From: Arthrobacter sp. 31Y
GTDB lineage: Bacteria; Actinomycetota; Actinomycetes; Actinomycetales; Micrococcaceae
Direction: 5' to 3'
Assembly (NCBI RefSeq): GCF_000526335.1
Contig: NZ_JAFW01000001.1
Coordinates: 1-64,000 of the forward strand
DNA length: 64,000 bases
Shown here: positions 21,012-28,537 of the stretch, one piece after another
Numbering within the stretch: position 1 is the stretch's first letter
How the letters are laid out: each line of letters starts with the position of its first letter
Program-made: the position numbers and the translations under genes
Notes under the pieces: generated by a model
Told to the model about the DNA's origin: nothing
Databases searched by the model: none
Seen by the model: the letters and a program-made list of their open reading frames with translations, nothing else

Positions 21012-22514
21012 TTGGACTTGTTATTGCACGCTGATGATATTCATGCCTCGTATGATCATCGGCGGATCCTTAAGGGCGTCTCACTTTCGGTACGCCGCGG
21101 CGAGATCCTGGGTTTGATTGGAACCAATGGTGCTGGAAAAACCACTCTGATGGGAGTGCTGGCCGGTTCGCATCAACACGACGCCGGGCTGATGACGCTC
21201 GCGGGAGAAAAGTACGGGCCTGAAACCATTGAGGAAGCGCAAGCCTGCGGCGTCGGCCTCATTCCACAGAACTTCAGGATCGACCCCCAGCTAACCATTG
21301 CAAGCGCTATTTTTCGTGGCACTTTTCAAGCAGGGAAGCCCCACCGCGAACTCCGCGACCAGGCAAGCGAGCTGATCCGTGACATCGGCGTCAGTTTGGA
21401 TCCAGACGCCAAAGTGGGATCCCTCATTCGTGCTGAACAGGCCCTTGTGGAAGTCCTGAGGATGGTTGCCGAAGAGGCCCAGCTAGTCATCATGGACGAG
21501 GTCGCCGCCTCTCTTCCGGACCATGACGTCGCCGTGCTGCATCAGGTGCTGCGAATGCTGGTCAGGCAAGGACGGGCCATCATCTACATCACGCATCGCC
21601 TGGATGAGGTCCGATCCATTGCGCACCGCATAGCTGTCCTGCGGGAAGGCCAGGTGCACAAGATACTGGAGGCCAGCCATACTGACGTTGACGAACTCGC
21701 CTTCCTGCTGCTCCAGCACGAACTGGAGGGCAGCGCCAGGCCCAGCGACCCCGTCGAAGGTCATGAGGTCCTGCGGGTTGTGAGCCTCAGCGCGGGGGAC
21801 AGGGTTCGGGACGTTACCTTCAATGTGGCCAAGGGCGAGATTTTTGGTTTGGTTGGAACGCACCGCTCAGGCGTCTACGAGTTGGTCGAAGCGCTGGCTG
21901 GCGTCATACCCAGCACCGCGGAGCAGATCCTCATGAACGGTCAAGCAGTACAGATCAGGAACGCCCAGGACGCCCGGAGTCTGAAAATCGGATACCTGTC
22001 CGATGCTGTCGACGACGGCGAGGCTACGGGGACCATTGTTGAAGGCCTCCAGCGACGCGGTGATGGGGACGAGCCGAATCTCCGGGAGGAGATCACACAG
22101 CTCCGTGGAGTTGCCGACGTCATTCGGCGCATGCGCATCAGCACCACCAACATCCATGGAGACCTCAGCACACTTTCGGGGGGCGACCGCCAGAAGGTAC
22201 AGCTCGCCAAGTGGATGACCGCAGACTGTGACCTATTGATTCTCAGCCATCCGAGCCGCGGCATCGACATCGGCGCCAAGGAAGCCGTCTACCAGATGCT
22301 CACCGAGCTCAGCCTGACGGGCGTTGCCGTCATCCTCCTGTCCTCTGACTTGTCCGAACTGATCAGCTGGTGCCACCGGGTGGGTGTGATGCGCGATGGA
22401 GAACTCGTCACTATTGAGGCCAACGCCAATACCAATGAGGACGTCCTTGTACACCACATGCTGGGAGTGAAGTTTGAATCAGCCCGTAGCGAGGCCCGGC
22501 GCGTGAGGACGTAG
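21012..22514 (+). CDS. RbsA-like sugar ABC transporter, double ATP-binding protein (orphan)
   Basis: The twin ABC ATPase has 500 residues. The first domain has Walker A GTNGAGKT (37-44). The second domain carries a degenerate Walker A (GLVGTHRSG) plus signature LSGGDRQK, the normal state for ribose/galactose-type RbsA/MglA ATPases. TTG 21012 has AGGAG 7 nt upstream. No permease or periplasmic binding protein gene is adjacent: the gene is preceded by a terminator and followed by one. It must therefore serve permeases encoded elsewhere, or be a remnant. Walker B of the first domain reads VIMDEVAA rather than DEPT, a further deviation. Confidence 0.87.
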   Translation: MDLLLHADDIHASYDHRRILKGVSLSVRRGEILGLIGTNGAGKTTLMGVLAGSHQHDAGLMTLAGEKYGPETIEEAQACGVGLIPQNFRIDPQLTIASAIFRGTFQAGKPHRELRDQASELIRDIGVSLDPDAKVGSLIRAEQALVEVLRMVAEEAQLVIMDEVAASLPDHDVAVLHQVLRMLVRQGRAIIYITHRLDEVRSIAHRIAVLREGQVHKILEASHTDVDELAFLLLQHELEGSARPSDPVEGHEVLRVVSLSAGDRVRDVTFNVAKGEIFGLVGTHRSGVYELVEALAGVIPSTAEQILMNGQAVQIRNAQDARSLKIGYLSDAVDDGEATGTIVEGLQRRGDGDEPNLREEITQLRGVADVIRRMRISTTNIHGDLSTLSGGDRQKVQLAKWMTADCDLLILSHPSRGIDIGAKEAVYQMLTELSLTGVAVILLSSDLSELISWCHRVGVMRDGELVTIEANANTNEDVLVHHMLGVKFESARSEARRVRT

Positions 22515-22537
22515 CGCCGTGGATTGCTGCAACGGAA

Positions 22538-22574
22538 AAGGGGGCGGTGGCGCATCAAGCGCCACCGCCCCCTT
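22538..22574. terminator. Bidirectional terminator
   Basis: A 16-bp perfect stem (22538-22553 with 22559-22574, loop ATCAA) ends in AA on the left and TT on the right. It lies between the convergent transporter ATPase and roadblock genes. Confidence 0.87.
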
Positions 22575-22591
22575 CGCCCTTACACCGGAAA

Positions 22592-22960
22592 TCAGATGGT
22601 GATGTCCTTGGCAAGGTTCTTTAGCTTGTGCCTGGCCAACGCCAGGTTTGCATAGGTGCGGTCAAGCACTAGGTAAACGAAGAGGCCCTTGGACCCGGCT
22701 GAGTTCAGTACATTGATGAGGTGGTACTGGCTTCCCAGGGTAATAAGGATGTCTTCGATGTCGCTGTCAAGGCTCAAGTCGGCCATGGTACGCAACTTGG
22801 CGCTCACCACGTTTGAGTTGCCCGCAGCAGCAACACCGAGGTCGAAGCCCGGGCTTCCACCTTGTGCCAAAGCCATGCCGCTGGAGTAATCCACCACAGC
22901 TGCACCAGTGGATCCTTCGATGGCCAGCAATTGCTTAATGGCTTCATCCAGTGTGCTCAT
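22592..22960 (-). CDS. Roadblock/LC7 domain protein
   Basis: The compact protein has 122 residues and forms the roadblock/longin-type alpha-beta fold. Typical features are AIKQLLAIEGSTGAAVVDYS, GMALAQGG, and the later LITLGSQYHLINVLN plus LFVYLVLDR strands. Homologues regulate small Ras-like GTPases (MglB-MglA) or form multigene cassettes with sensor kinases; none is adjacent here. ATG 22960 has AGGAAC about 9 nt upstream. The same frame stays open to a GTG at 23161 with plausible codon use, giving a 189-residue alternative with an acidic N-terminal extension; I prefer the short form. Confidence 0.75.
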   Translation of the reverse strand: MSTLDEAIKQLLAIEGSTGAAVVDYSSGMALAQGGSPGFDLGVAAAGNSNVVSAKLRTMADLSLDSDIEDILITLGSQYHLINVLNSAGSKGLFVYLVLDRTYANLALARHKLKNLAKDITI

Positions 22961-23334
22961 ATCGGGTTGTTCCTGTTCTGTTGAGTAATCCGCAGTGCTC
23001 GTGACGTAGGCAATTCGGGTTACGTCATCGTCGTAGAGATCCGGGTGGAGAATCTCATGGAGGGGCGATGCATAACCTTCAGGCTCGTCCTGCTCGGAGG
23101 CAGTGGCTTCGAATACGTTCTCGCGCTTCCACCATTTCCATGTACGCTCCGAACGGTTCACTTCCTGCCCTCGCGATTCGTCATCCCTGGCTGCCGCTTA
23201 CGATGCGGAGATATTGATAAGGTTCTTCACTTTACACAACTTTTATCTCATCAAGACAAAAAACTATTGCAGTAGTAGCCATGAATGATTCAACCAAAGA
23301 ATGAGTGACAATTTAATAAATTATTGCCGTTTCT

Positions 23335-23359
23335 GCGTCACGAAATTGGTTTTACTGTT
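23335..23359 (+). repeat. Copy 2 of the 25-bp intergenic motif
   Basis: It shares GCGTCACGAA at the start and TTACTGTT at the end with the copy at 20798-20822 (21 of 25 identities). Both copies lie in the only two strongly AT-rich intergenic stretches of this region. Confidence 0.55.
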
Positions 23360-23410
23360 TCGCAGGGCATTCATACTGCGAGCGGACATGCCGCGGTCTC
23401 CGGGTACGCC

Positions 23411-23442
23411 AAAGCACCGGCGGGGAACCGCGCCGGTGCTTT
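23411..23442 (-). terminator. Probable serB terminator
   Basis: A 12-bp perfect stem (23411-23422 with 23431-23442, loop of 8) lies 44 bp past the serB stop codon on the minus strand. Confidence 0.7.
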
Positions 23443-23485
23443 GCGAAAGGAAAATATGGCAGCGTCAGGATGCGACGCCGCGGCT

Positions 23486-24379
23486 TCAGACGTTGGCTAT
23501 ATGCCGGACGGCGTCCAGATACGGCATGGTGATCACTGCGTCGGCCACCGCGCGGACAGCAGGTTTGGCATTAAAGGCGACTCCGATGCCGGCTGCACTG
23601 AGCATGTCCAGGTCATTGGCACCATCACCCACCGCAATGGTGTGCTCAAGGCTGATGCCTTCAGCGGCAGCCCACTCGCGCAAGTACTTTTCCTTGGCGG
23701 CCCGATCGATCACCGCGCCCAGCACCTTACCGGTCAACGCGCCGTCGACGATTTCAAGCTCGTTGGCGATCCAGTAATCCAAGCCGAGCTGATCAGCGAT
23801 AGGACCCAGGATTTGGTTGAATCCGCCGGAGACAACCGCCACCACATGGCCAGCCTCCTTGAAGGCCGCCACAAGTTCTGCCGCGCCAAGGCTGAGGCGC
23901 ACCTCCTGGCGAACAGAATCGACGACGGCGGCAGGCAGCCCCGCGAGGACGGCAACGCGGGCGTGGAGGCTCTGGGCAAAGTCCAACTCGCCGCGCATCG
24001 CAGCTTCAGTGACGGCAGCGACTTCCTCGCGTTTGCCTGCGTGCGCGGCCAGCAGCTCGATGACCTCTTGCTGGATCAGCGTGGAATCTACGTCCATGAT
24101 CAAAAGCTTCCGGGAAGCTTGGCGCAGGGCTTCAGGAACCAGGACTGTATCCACCCCTGCTTCTGCGGACTCTGCCACCAGCCGCCGCATGGACCCGAGG
24201 TCCGCAGCCGTGTCCCCGCCCACCAAGAGAGCGGCCGTGTGAACGCCGAAGCGATCGTCTCCACCCTGTGATTCCGATGACACTGCGGCGCCGGCTTCGG
24301 CCAGCGTCTTCCGCACTTTGTCGAGGGATTCGGGGGACAAGTTCACGCCATAGCTGACTGCAGCCAAGTTCGAAGTCAT
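23486..24379 (-). CDS. serB: Phosphoserine phosphatase
   Basis: The HAD-superfamily enzyme has 297 residues and removes phosphate from O-phosphoserine, the last step of serine synthesis. HAD motif I is MDVDST (nucleophile D96, acid D98), motif II is VVSGG, the motif III region contains DRAAKEKYL with its Lys, and motif IV is GDGANDLDML. The N-terminal ~85 residues form a regulatory ACT-like part, usual for the longer SerB class. ATG 24379 is chosen because GGGG precedes it and the protein then starts MTSNLAAV; an upstream in-frame extension to 24442 lacks family similarity. Confidence 0.92.
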   Translation of the reverse strand: MTSNLAAVSYGVNLSPESLDKVRKTLAEAGAAVSSESQGGDDRFGVHTAALLVGGDTAADLGSMRRLVAESAEAGVDTVLVPEALRQASRKLLIMDVDSTLIQQEVIELLAAHAGKREEVAAVTEAAMRGELDFAQSLHARVAVLAGLPAAVVDSVRQEVRLSLGAAELVAAFKEAGHVVAVVSGGFNQILGPIADQLGLDYWIANELEIVDGALTGKVLGAVIDRAAKEKYLREWAAAEGISLEHTIAVGDGANDLDMLSAAGIGVAFNAKPAVRAVADAVITMPYLDAVRHIANV

Positions 24380-24490
24380 GGCCCCAATCCTACTGAGGGC
24401 GCCGCACGTGCCCGAATTCGTTTCGCGACACAAAGCCTGCACTGGGACCGGTTATCAGTCATATGGATTTTTGTCCTAGTGTCTACTGCT

Positions 24491-25276
24491 ATGAGTGATG
24501 TTCTGGAATTGGCTTCCGTCAGCGTTGTCCGAGGCAAGAAGACCCTGCTGGACAAGGTTGACTGGCAGGTCAACGAAGGCGAACGCTGGGTCATCCTGGG
24601 ACCCAATGGAGCCGGAAAAACCACCCTCCTCCAGATTGCTGCCGCCCGCCTGCACCCAAGCAGCGGCAAGGCCGGGATCCTCGATGAGACCCTGGGCCGC
24701 GTGGACGTCTTTGAGCTGCGGCCCAGGATCGGACTTTCCTCGGCAGCACTTGCCACGCAGATCCCCGAGCACGAGAACGTCTTGAACGTGGTGGTCACCG
24801 CTGCTTACGGTGTCACCGGCCGCTGGCGTGAGGGCTACGAACGCGACGACGAACGCCGCGCCTTTGGCCTCTTGAACGACTGGGGGATGGGTCCTCTCTT
24901 GAACCGTACCTTTGCCACATTGTCCGAGGGTGAGCGCAAGCGCGTCCAGATTGCCCGGGCACTAATGACTGACCCTGAACTGTTGCTCCTGGATGAGCCG
25001 GCTGCCGGCCTCGACCTTGGTGGCCGTGAGGAACTGGTTCACAAGCTGGGCGAACTCGCCAGCGACGAAGCAGCTCCTGCCATGGTCCTTGTCACCCACC
25101 ACCTTGAAGAAGTACCGCCGGGATTCACCCATGCAATGCTGCTCCGCGAAGGCGGAGTGGTGGCTGCCGGTCCCATCAAGGAAGTACTCACCGACGAGCA
25201 CCTCAGCAACACCTTCGGCCTTGCCTTGGATGTTTCGGAAAACGCCGGCCGCTACACGGCCACGGCCCGACGCTAG
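24491..25276 (+). CDS. ABC transporter ATP-binding protein (stand-alone)
   Basis: The ATPase has 261 residues. Walker A is GPNGAGKTT (37-45), the signature is LSEGERKR, Walker B is LLLLDEPAAGLDLGG, and the switch His is in VTHHLEEV. The LSEGE variant and GWTHAMLLREGG-like end resemble ModF/YlmA-type ATPases rather than importers with cognate permeases, and no permease is adjacent. ATG 24491 is favoured over GTG 24479: a TAGTGT box lies upstream at leaderless spacing and the protein then starts MSDVLEL. It may be transcribed with the TSUP gene 19 bp downstream. Confidence 0.83.
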   Translation: MSDVLELASVSVVRGKKTLLDKVDWQVNEGERWVILGPNGAGKTTLLQIAAARLHPSSGKAGILDETLGRVDVFELRPRIGLSSAALATQIPEHENVLNVVVTAAYGVTGRWREGYERDDERRAFGLLNDWGMGPLLNRTFATLSEGERKRVQIARALMTDPELLLLDEPAAGLDLGGREELVHKLGELASDEAAPAMVLVTHHLEEVPPGFTHAMLLREGGVVAAGPIKEVLTDEHLSNTFGLALDVSENAGRYTATARR

Positions 25277-25295
25277 AGGGGTTCTGTAACTTACT

Positions 25296-26081
25296 GTGGA
25301 CATTCTTAGCAGCATCCTGGTCTTTTTCGCGGGCTTATGGGCCGGCACCATCAATGCCGTAGTCGGCTCCGGCACGCTTGTGACGTTCCCCGTACTGATA
25401 GCACTGGGCGTGACACCGGTTGTCGCATCCATGAGTAACGCCATGGGCCTGGTGGCTGGAACTGCCGCAGGAGCTTGGGGTTATCGGCGTGAGCTGGCGG
25501 GCCGGGGAAGACAGTTGATGAAGCTGCTTCCGGCCTCTCTGTTGGGCGGCATCACCGGCGCGTGGCTCTTGCTGCATTTGCCGGAGAAAGTCTTCCATTA
25601 TGTGGCCCCCGTCCTTTTGGTGCTGGCCCTCCTGATGGTGCTGTTCCAGCCCAAGCTGCAGGCGTGGATTCGTAGCCGGGAACAGAACCCAGAGCATGCC
25701 ATCCGGGACCGAAGCCACGGGATTCTCCTGGTGGTTCTTGTGTACCTGGCCGGCGTCTACGGCGGCTACTTCGTGGCTGCGCAAGGGATCCTGCTGGTGG
25801 GGATTCTCGGCGTGTTCCTCTCAGGGACCATGCAAAATGCCAACGCCATGAAGAACTTCCTGGTGCTGGGCGTGAACATGGTGGCAGCCATCTCCTACCT
25901 GATCTTCGCCTTTGACCGCATCAACTGGCTGGTGGTCCTGCTCATCGCCGTGAGCTCCACCATCGGCGGGCTTGTTGGTTCCAAAGTGGGCCGGAAGTTG
26001 TCCCCCCGTGTCCTCAGGGCAGTCATCTTCACCCTCGGCATAGTGGCCCTTGGCTTCATGATCGCCAACCTGCTGAAATAA
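25296..26081 (+). CDS. TSUP/TauE-SafE family membrane permease
   Basis: The polytopic protein has 261 residues and about eight hydrophobic helices in two repeats. The first repeat has the family's GTINAVVGSGTLVTFPVLIA motif and the second has GVYGGYFVAAQGILLVGIL. Members move sulfite, sulfonates or related organic anions; the substrate here is unknown. GTG 25296 is the only sensible start, with AGGGG about 14 nt upstream. It is followed by a TrmH gene after 7 bp, so the three genes 24491-26898 probably form a unit. Confidence 0.87.
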   Translation: MDILSSILVFFAGLWAGTINAVVGSGTLVTFPVLIALGVTPVVASMSNAMGLVAGTAAGAWGYRRELAGRGRQLMKLLPASLLGGITGAWLLLHLPEKVFHYVAPVLLVLALLMVLFQPKLQAWIRSREQNPEHAIRDRSHGILLVVLVYLAGVYGGYFVAAQGILLVGILGVFLSGTMQNANAMKNFLVLGVNMVAAISYLIFAFDRINWLVVLLIAVSSTIGGLVGSKVGRKLSPRVLRAVIFTLGIVALGFMIANLLK

Positions 26082-26088
26082 TCAACCG

Positions 26089-26898
26089 GTGACCTTCCAC
26101 TATCTCGAGTCAGCCAACGACCCCCGGGTGACGGACTACACCACCCTCACAGATGTACACCTCAGGAAGTTGCGCGAGCCACGGGAAGGCATGTACATCG
26201 CCGAATCCTCCAAGGTCCTCCGCAGGGCTCTGGCGGCAGGCCATCAGCCCCGTTCCTTCTTCCTGGCGGAGAAGTGGCTGGAAGACCTCGACGACGTCTT
26301 CAAGGCCCATCCTGACGTTCCGGTTTTCATTGGCAAAGCTTCACTGCTGGAAGAGATCACAGGCTTCCACCTGCATCGGGGAGCGATGGCCGCAATGCAC
26401 CGGCCAGCCCCCGTGCCGCTGTCGGAGCTTCTTAGCAACGCCAAACGCGTGGCGGTGCTTGAGGACATCGTGGACCACACTAATGTGGGCGCCATTTTCC
26501 GCTCGGCTGCGGCACTGGGTGTGGACGCCGTGCTCGTATCGCCCAGATGCGGCGACCCGCTGTACAGGCGCAGCGTCCGCGTCAGCATGGGAACGGTCTT
26601 CCAAATACCGTGGGCCCGCTTGGAAAGCTGGCCCGACGGCTTGGCAAGCCTGCAGGAGCAGGGCTTCACTGTGGCCGCCATGGAGCTGACAGTTGATGCC
26701 TTGAACCTGGACGAGCTCGCCGCCAGAAATTACCCGAAACTCGCCTTGGTGCTGGGGACGGAAGGTGCCGGCATGAGTGAGGAGACGCTGGCCGCCGTCG
26801 ACCTCGCTGTGAAGATTCCCATGCGCGCAGGTGTGGACTCACTCAATGTGGCGGCCGCCTCGGCAGTGGCGTTTTGGGAGCTACGTCCGCAGGACTGA
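26089..26898 (+). CDS. TrmH/SpoU family RNA 2'-O-methyltransferase
   Basis: The protein has 269 residues: an N-terminal substrate-binding region followed by the SPOUT domain. The three SpoU motifs are visible: NVGAIFRSAAALG (motif 1), LVLGTEGAGMS (motif 2) and IPMRAGVDSLNVAAASA (motif 3), which together build the trefoil knot and bind SAM. The target could be rRNA or tRNA; the sequence does not say. The GTG 26089 start lies 7 bp after the permease gene. Confidence 0.9.
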   Translation: MTFHYLESANDPRVTDYTTLTDVHLRKLREPREGMYIAESSKVLRRALAAGHQPRSFFLAEKWLEDLDDVFKAHPDVPVFIGKASLLEEITGFHLHRGAMAAMHRPAPVPLSELLSNAKRVAVLEDIVDHTNVGAIFRSAAALGVDAVLVSPRCGDPLYRRSVRVSMGTVFQIPWARLESWPDGLASLQEQGFTVAAMELTVDALNLDELAARNYPKLALVLGTEGAGMSEETLAAVDLAVKIPMRAGVDSLNVAAASAVAFWELRPQD

Positions 26899-27039
26899 GT
26901 CCGGTTCGTCTGCCATGGCCGTTTCCGCTATGATTGGTTGTTGGCCCGCCCGCTGGAATGTTCACATTGCAGCCAAGGACCACCTCCATTCATACCTGGC
27001 AGCTGGCAAAATCCAGTTGCGTGAACAAAAGGTCCCATT

Positions 27040-27297
27040 ATGAAGTCTGATATCCACCCGAAGTACGAAGCTGTTGTCTTCAACGACCTGGCCTCCGGTA
27101 CGCAGTTCCTGACCAAGTCCACTGTGTCTTCCTCGAAGACCATCGAGTGGGAAGACGGAAACACCTACCCGGTTATCGACGTCGAAATCTCTTCGGAGTC
27201 CCACCCGTTCTACACGGGCAAGCAGCGCATCATGGACTCCGCTGGCCGCGTCGAGCGCTTCAACGCTCGCTTCAAGGGCTTCGGCGGCAAGAAGTAA
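27040..27297 (+). CDS. rpmE2: 50S ribosomal protein L31, type B (zinc-free)
   Basis: The protein has 85 residues, starting [16 protein letters not shown] and containing [19 protein letters not shown], a hallmark of L31. The CxxC zinc ligands of the type A protein are absent, so this is the type B (C-) paralogue that replaces the zinc form under zinc limitation in many bacteria. AAAGG lies 6 nt before ATG 27040. I found no clear Zur-type palindrome in the 140 bp upstream. An intrinsic terminator follows. Confidence 0.95.
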   Translation: MKSDIHPKYEAVVFNDLASGTQFLTKSTVSSSKTIEWEDGNTYPVIDVEISSESHPFYTGKQRIMDSAGRVERFNARFKGFGGKK

Positions 27298-27320
27298 CCA
27301 CTTCACCCCAAGGCTTTTCG

Positions 27321-27358
27321 AAGGCCCGCATCGCCGGATTCCGGCAATGCGGGCCTTT
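27321..27358 (+). terminator. rpmE2 terminator
   Basis: An 11-bp outer stem (AAGGCCCGCAT at 27321-27331 with 27347-27357) encloses a second small stem (GCCGG/CCGGC, 27333-27345). It ends in TTTGTGTTTT, 24 bp after the L31 stop. Confidence 0.85.
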
Positions 27359-27373
27359 GTGTTTTCCGGCAAG

Positions 27374-28483
27374 ATGGAAAGCATGACTTCCCACCCCGCA
27401 AAGCAAGCACACCATCACGACGACGGCACCCGCCTTCACGGGGAATATAAGGTTCCCGGGGGGAAACTCGTGGTGGTGGACCTGGACGTGGTGGGCGGTC
27501 GTTTCCACAACGTCTCCCTGAGCGGGGATTTCTTCCTTGAACCTGATGAGGCGCTGCAGGACATCAACCAGGCGTTGACAGGTCTTCCGGAAGCCTCCAC
27601 AGCAGCAGAAATTGCCGCGGCGGTGGCGGGAGGGCTGCCTGAGGGGGCCGTGCTCTTTGGTTTCTCCGCGGAAGCCGTGGCTGTGACGGTGCGTCGGGCA
27701 CTGTCCAAGGCCACAAGCTGGGCGGACCATCAGTGGGAAGTCATCCCGCCGTCGGTCCTGCCCACACAGGTTAACGTCGCCCTGGACGAGGTTCTCACCG
27801 AGGAAGTGGGCGCGGGGCTGCGAAACCCCACGCTGAGATTCTGGGACTGGGAAGAGCCTTCCGTGGTGATCGGCAGCTTCCAATCCGTTCGGAACGAGGT
27901 GGATCCGGACGGCGTCACGCGGCACGGTATCTCCGTGGTGCGTCGCATCAGCGGTGGCGGTGCAATGTTCATGGAGGCCGGCAACTGCATCACCTATTCG
28001 CTGTACCTGCCGCAGACCCTGGTTGACGGCATCAGTTTTGCTGACTCGTACGCTTTCTTGGATGCCTGGGTCATGGCCGCACTGAAGAAGCTGGGTATTA
28101 CGGCCTTCTACGTGCCCCTGAATGACATTGCCACGGATCAAGGCAAGATCGGTGGCGCGGCACAGAAACGCCTCGCCAACGGCGGAATGCTCCATCACGT
28201 CACCATGAGCTACGACATCGACGCCGACAAAATGGTGGACGTCCTGCGCATCGGCAAGGAGAAGCTTTCGGACAAAGGAACCCGGAGCGCCAAGAAGCGG
28301 GTGGATCCCTTGCGTCGCCAGACAGGTCTTGCACGGTCGGCAATCATTGACGCCATGACGGAAGTCTTTGCCGATCGCTATGGCGCGGTTGAATCCCGGC
28401 TCACCGAAAACGAACTCGACGAAGCCTTGAAGCGTGTTGAGGAAAAATTCGGAACAGAGGAATGGTTGAACCGGGTTCCCTAG
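27374..28483 (+). CDS. lplA: Lipoate-protein ligase with N-terminal accessory domain
   Basis: The protein has 369 residues. Residues to about 95 resemble the small accessory domain that closes over the active site (GGKLVVVDLDVVGGRFHNV, PDEALQDINQAL). The BPL/LplA catalytic domain follows with RRISGGGAMFMEAGN (lipoyl-binding loop) and TDQGKIGGAAQKR containing the catalytic Lys. In E. coli LplA the accessory domain is C-terminal, so the order is reversed here. The enzyme would attach lipoate to E2 and GcvH proteins. ATG 27374 or 27383 may be the start; neither has a good ribosome site. Confidence 0.85.
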   Translation: MESMTSHPAKQAHHHDDGTRLHGEYKVPGGKLVVVDLDVVGGRFHNVSLSGDFFLEPDEALQDINQALTGLPEASTAAEIAAAVAGGLPEGAVLFGFSAEAVAVTVRRALSKATSWADHQWEVIPPSVLPTQVNVALDEVLTEEVGAGLRNPTLRFWDWEEPSVVIGSFQSVRNEVDPDGVTRHGISVVRRISGGGAMFMEAGNCITYSLYLPQTLVDGISFADSYAFLDAWVMAALKKLGITAFYVPLNDIATDQGKIGGAAQKRLANGGMLHHVTMSYDIDADKMVDVLRIGKEKLSDKGTRSAKKRVDPLRRQTGLARSAIIDAMTEVFADRYGAVESRLTENELDEALKRVEEKFGTEEWLNRVP

Positions 28484-28537
28484 GTCCTTTCCGGGTGATC
28501 TTCCGTGCGGTCGGCGGCTCGGCCAGCCGCTTCGCAG

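Larger units (their letters stand above)
22961..23485. other. Long intergenic/leader region between roadblock gene and serB
   Basis: The first 200 bp (to 23161) are an open extension of the roadblock frame that may or may not be translated. From about 23200 to 23360 the DNA is very AT-rich compared with the rest of the window and probably carries the roadblock promoter on the minus strand. Copy 2 of the 25-bp motif (23335-23359) and the serB terminator (23411-23442) complete the region. I see no other gene. Confidence 0.5.
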
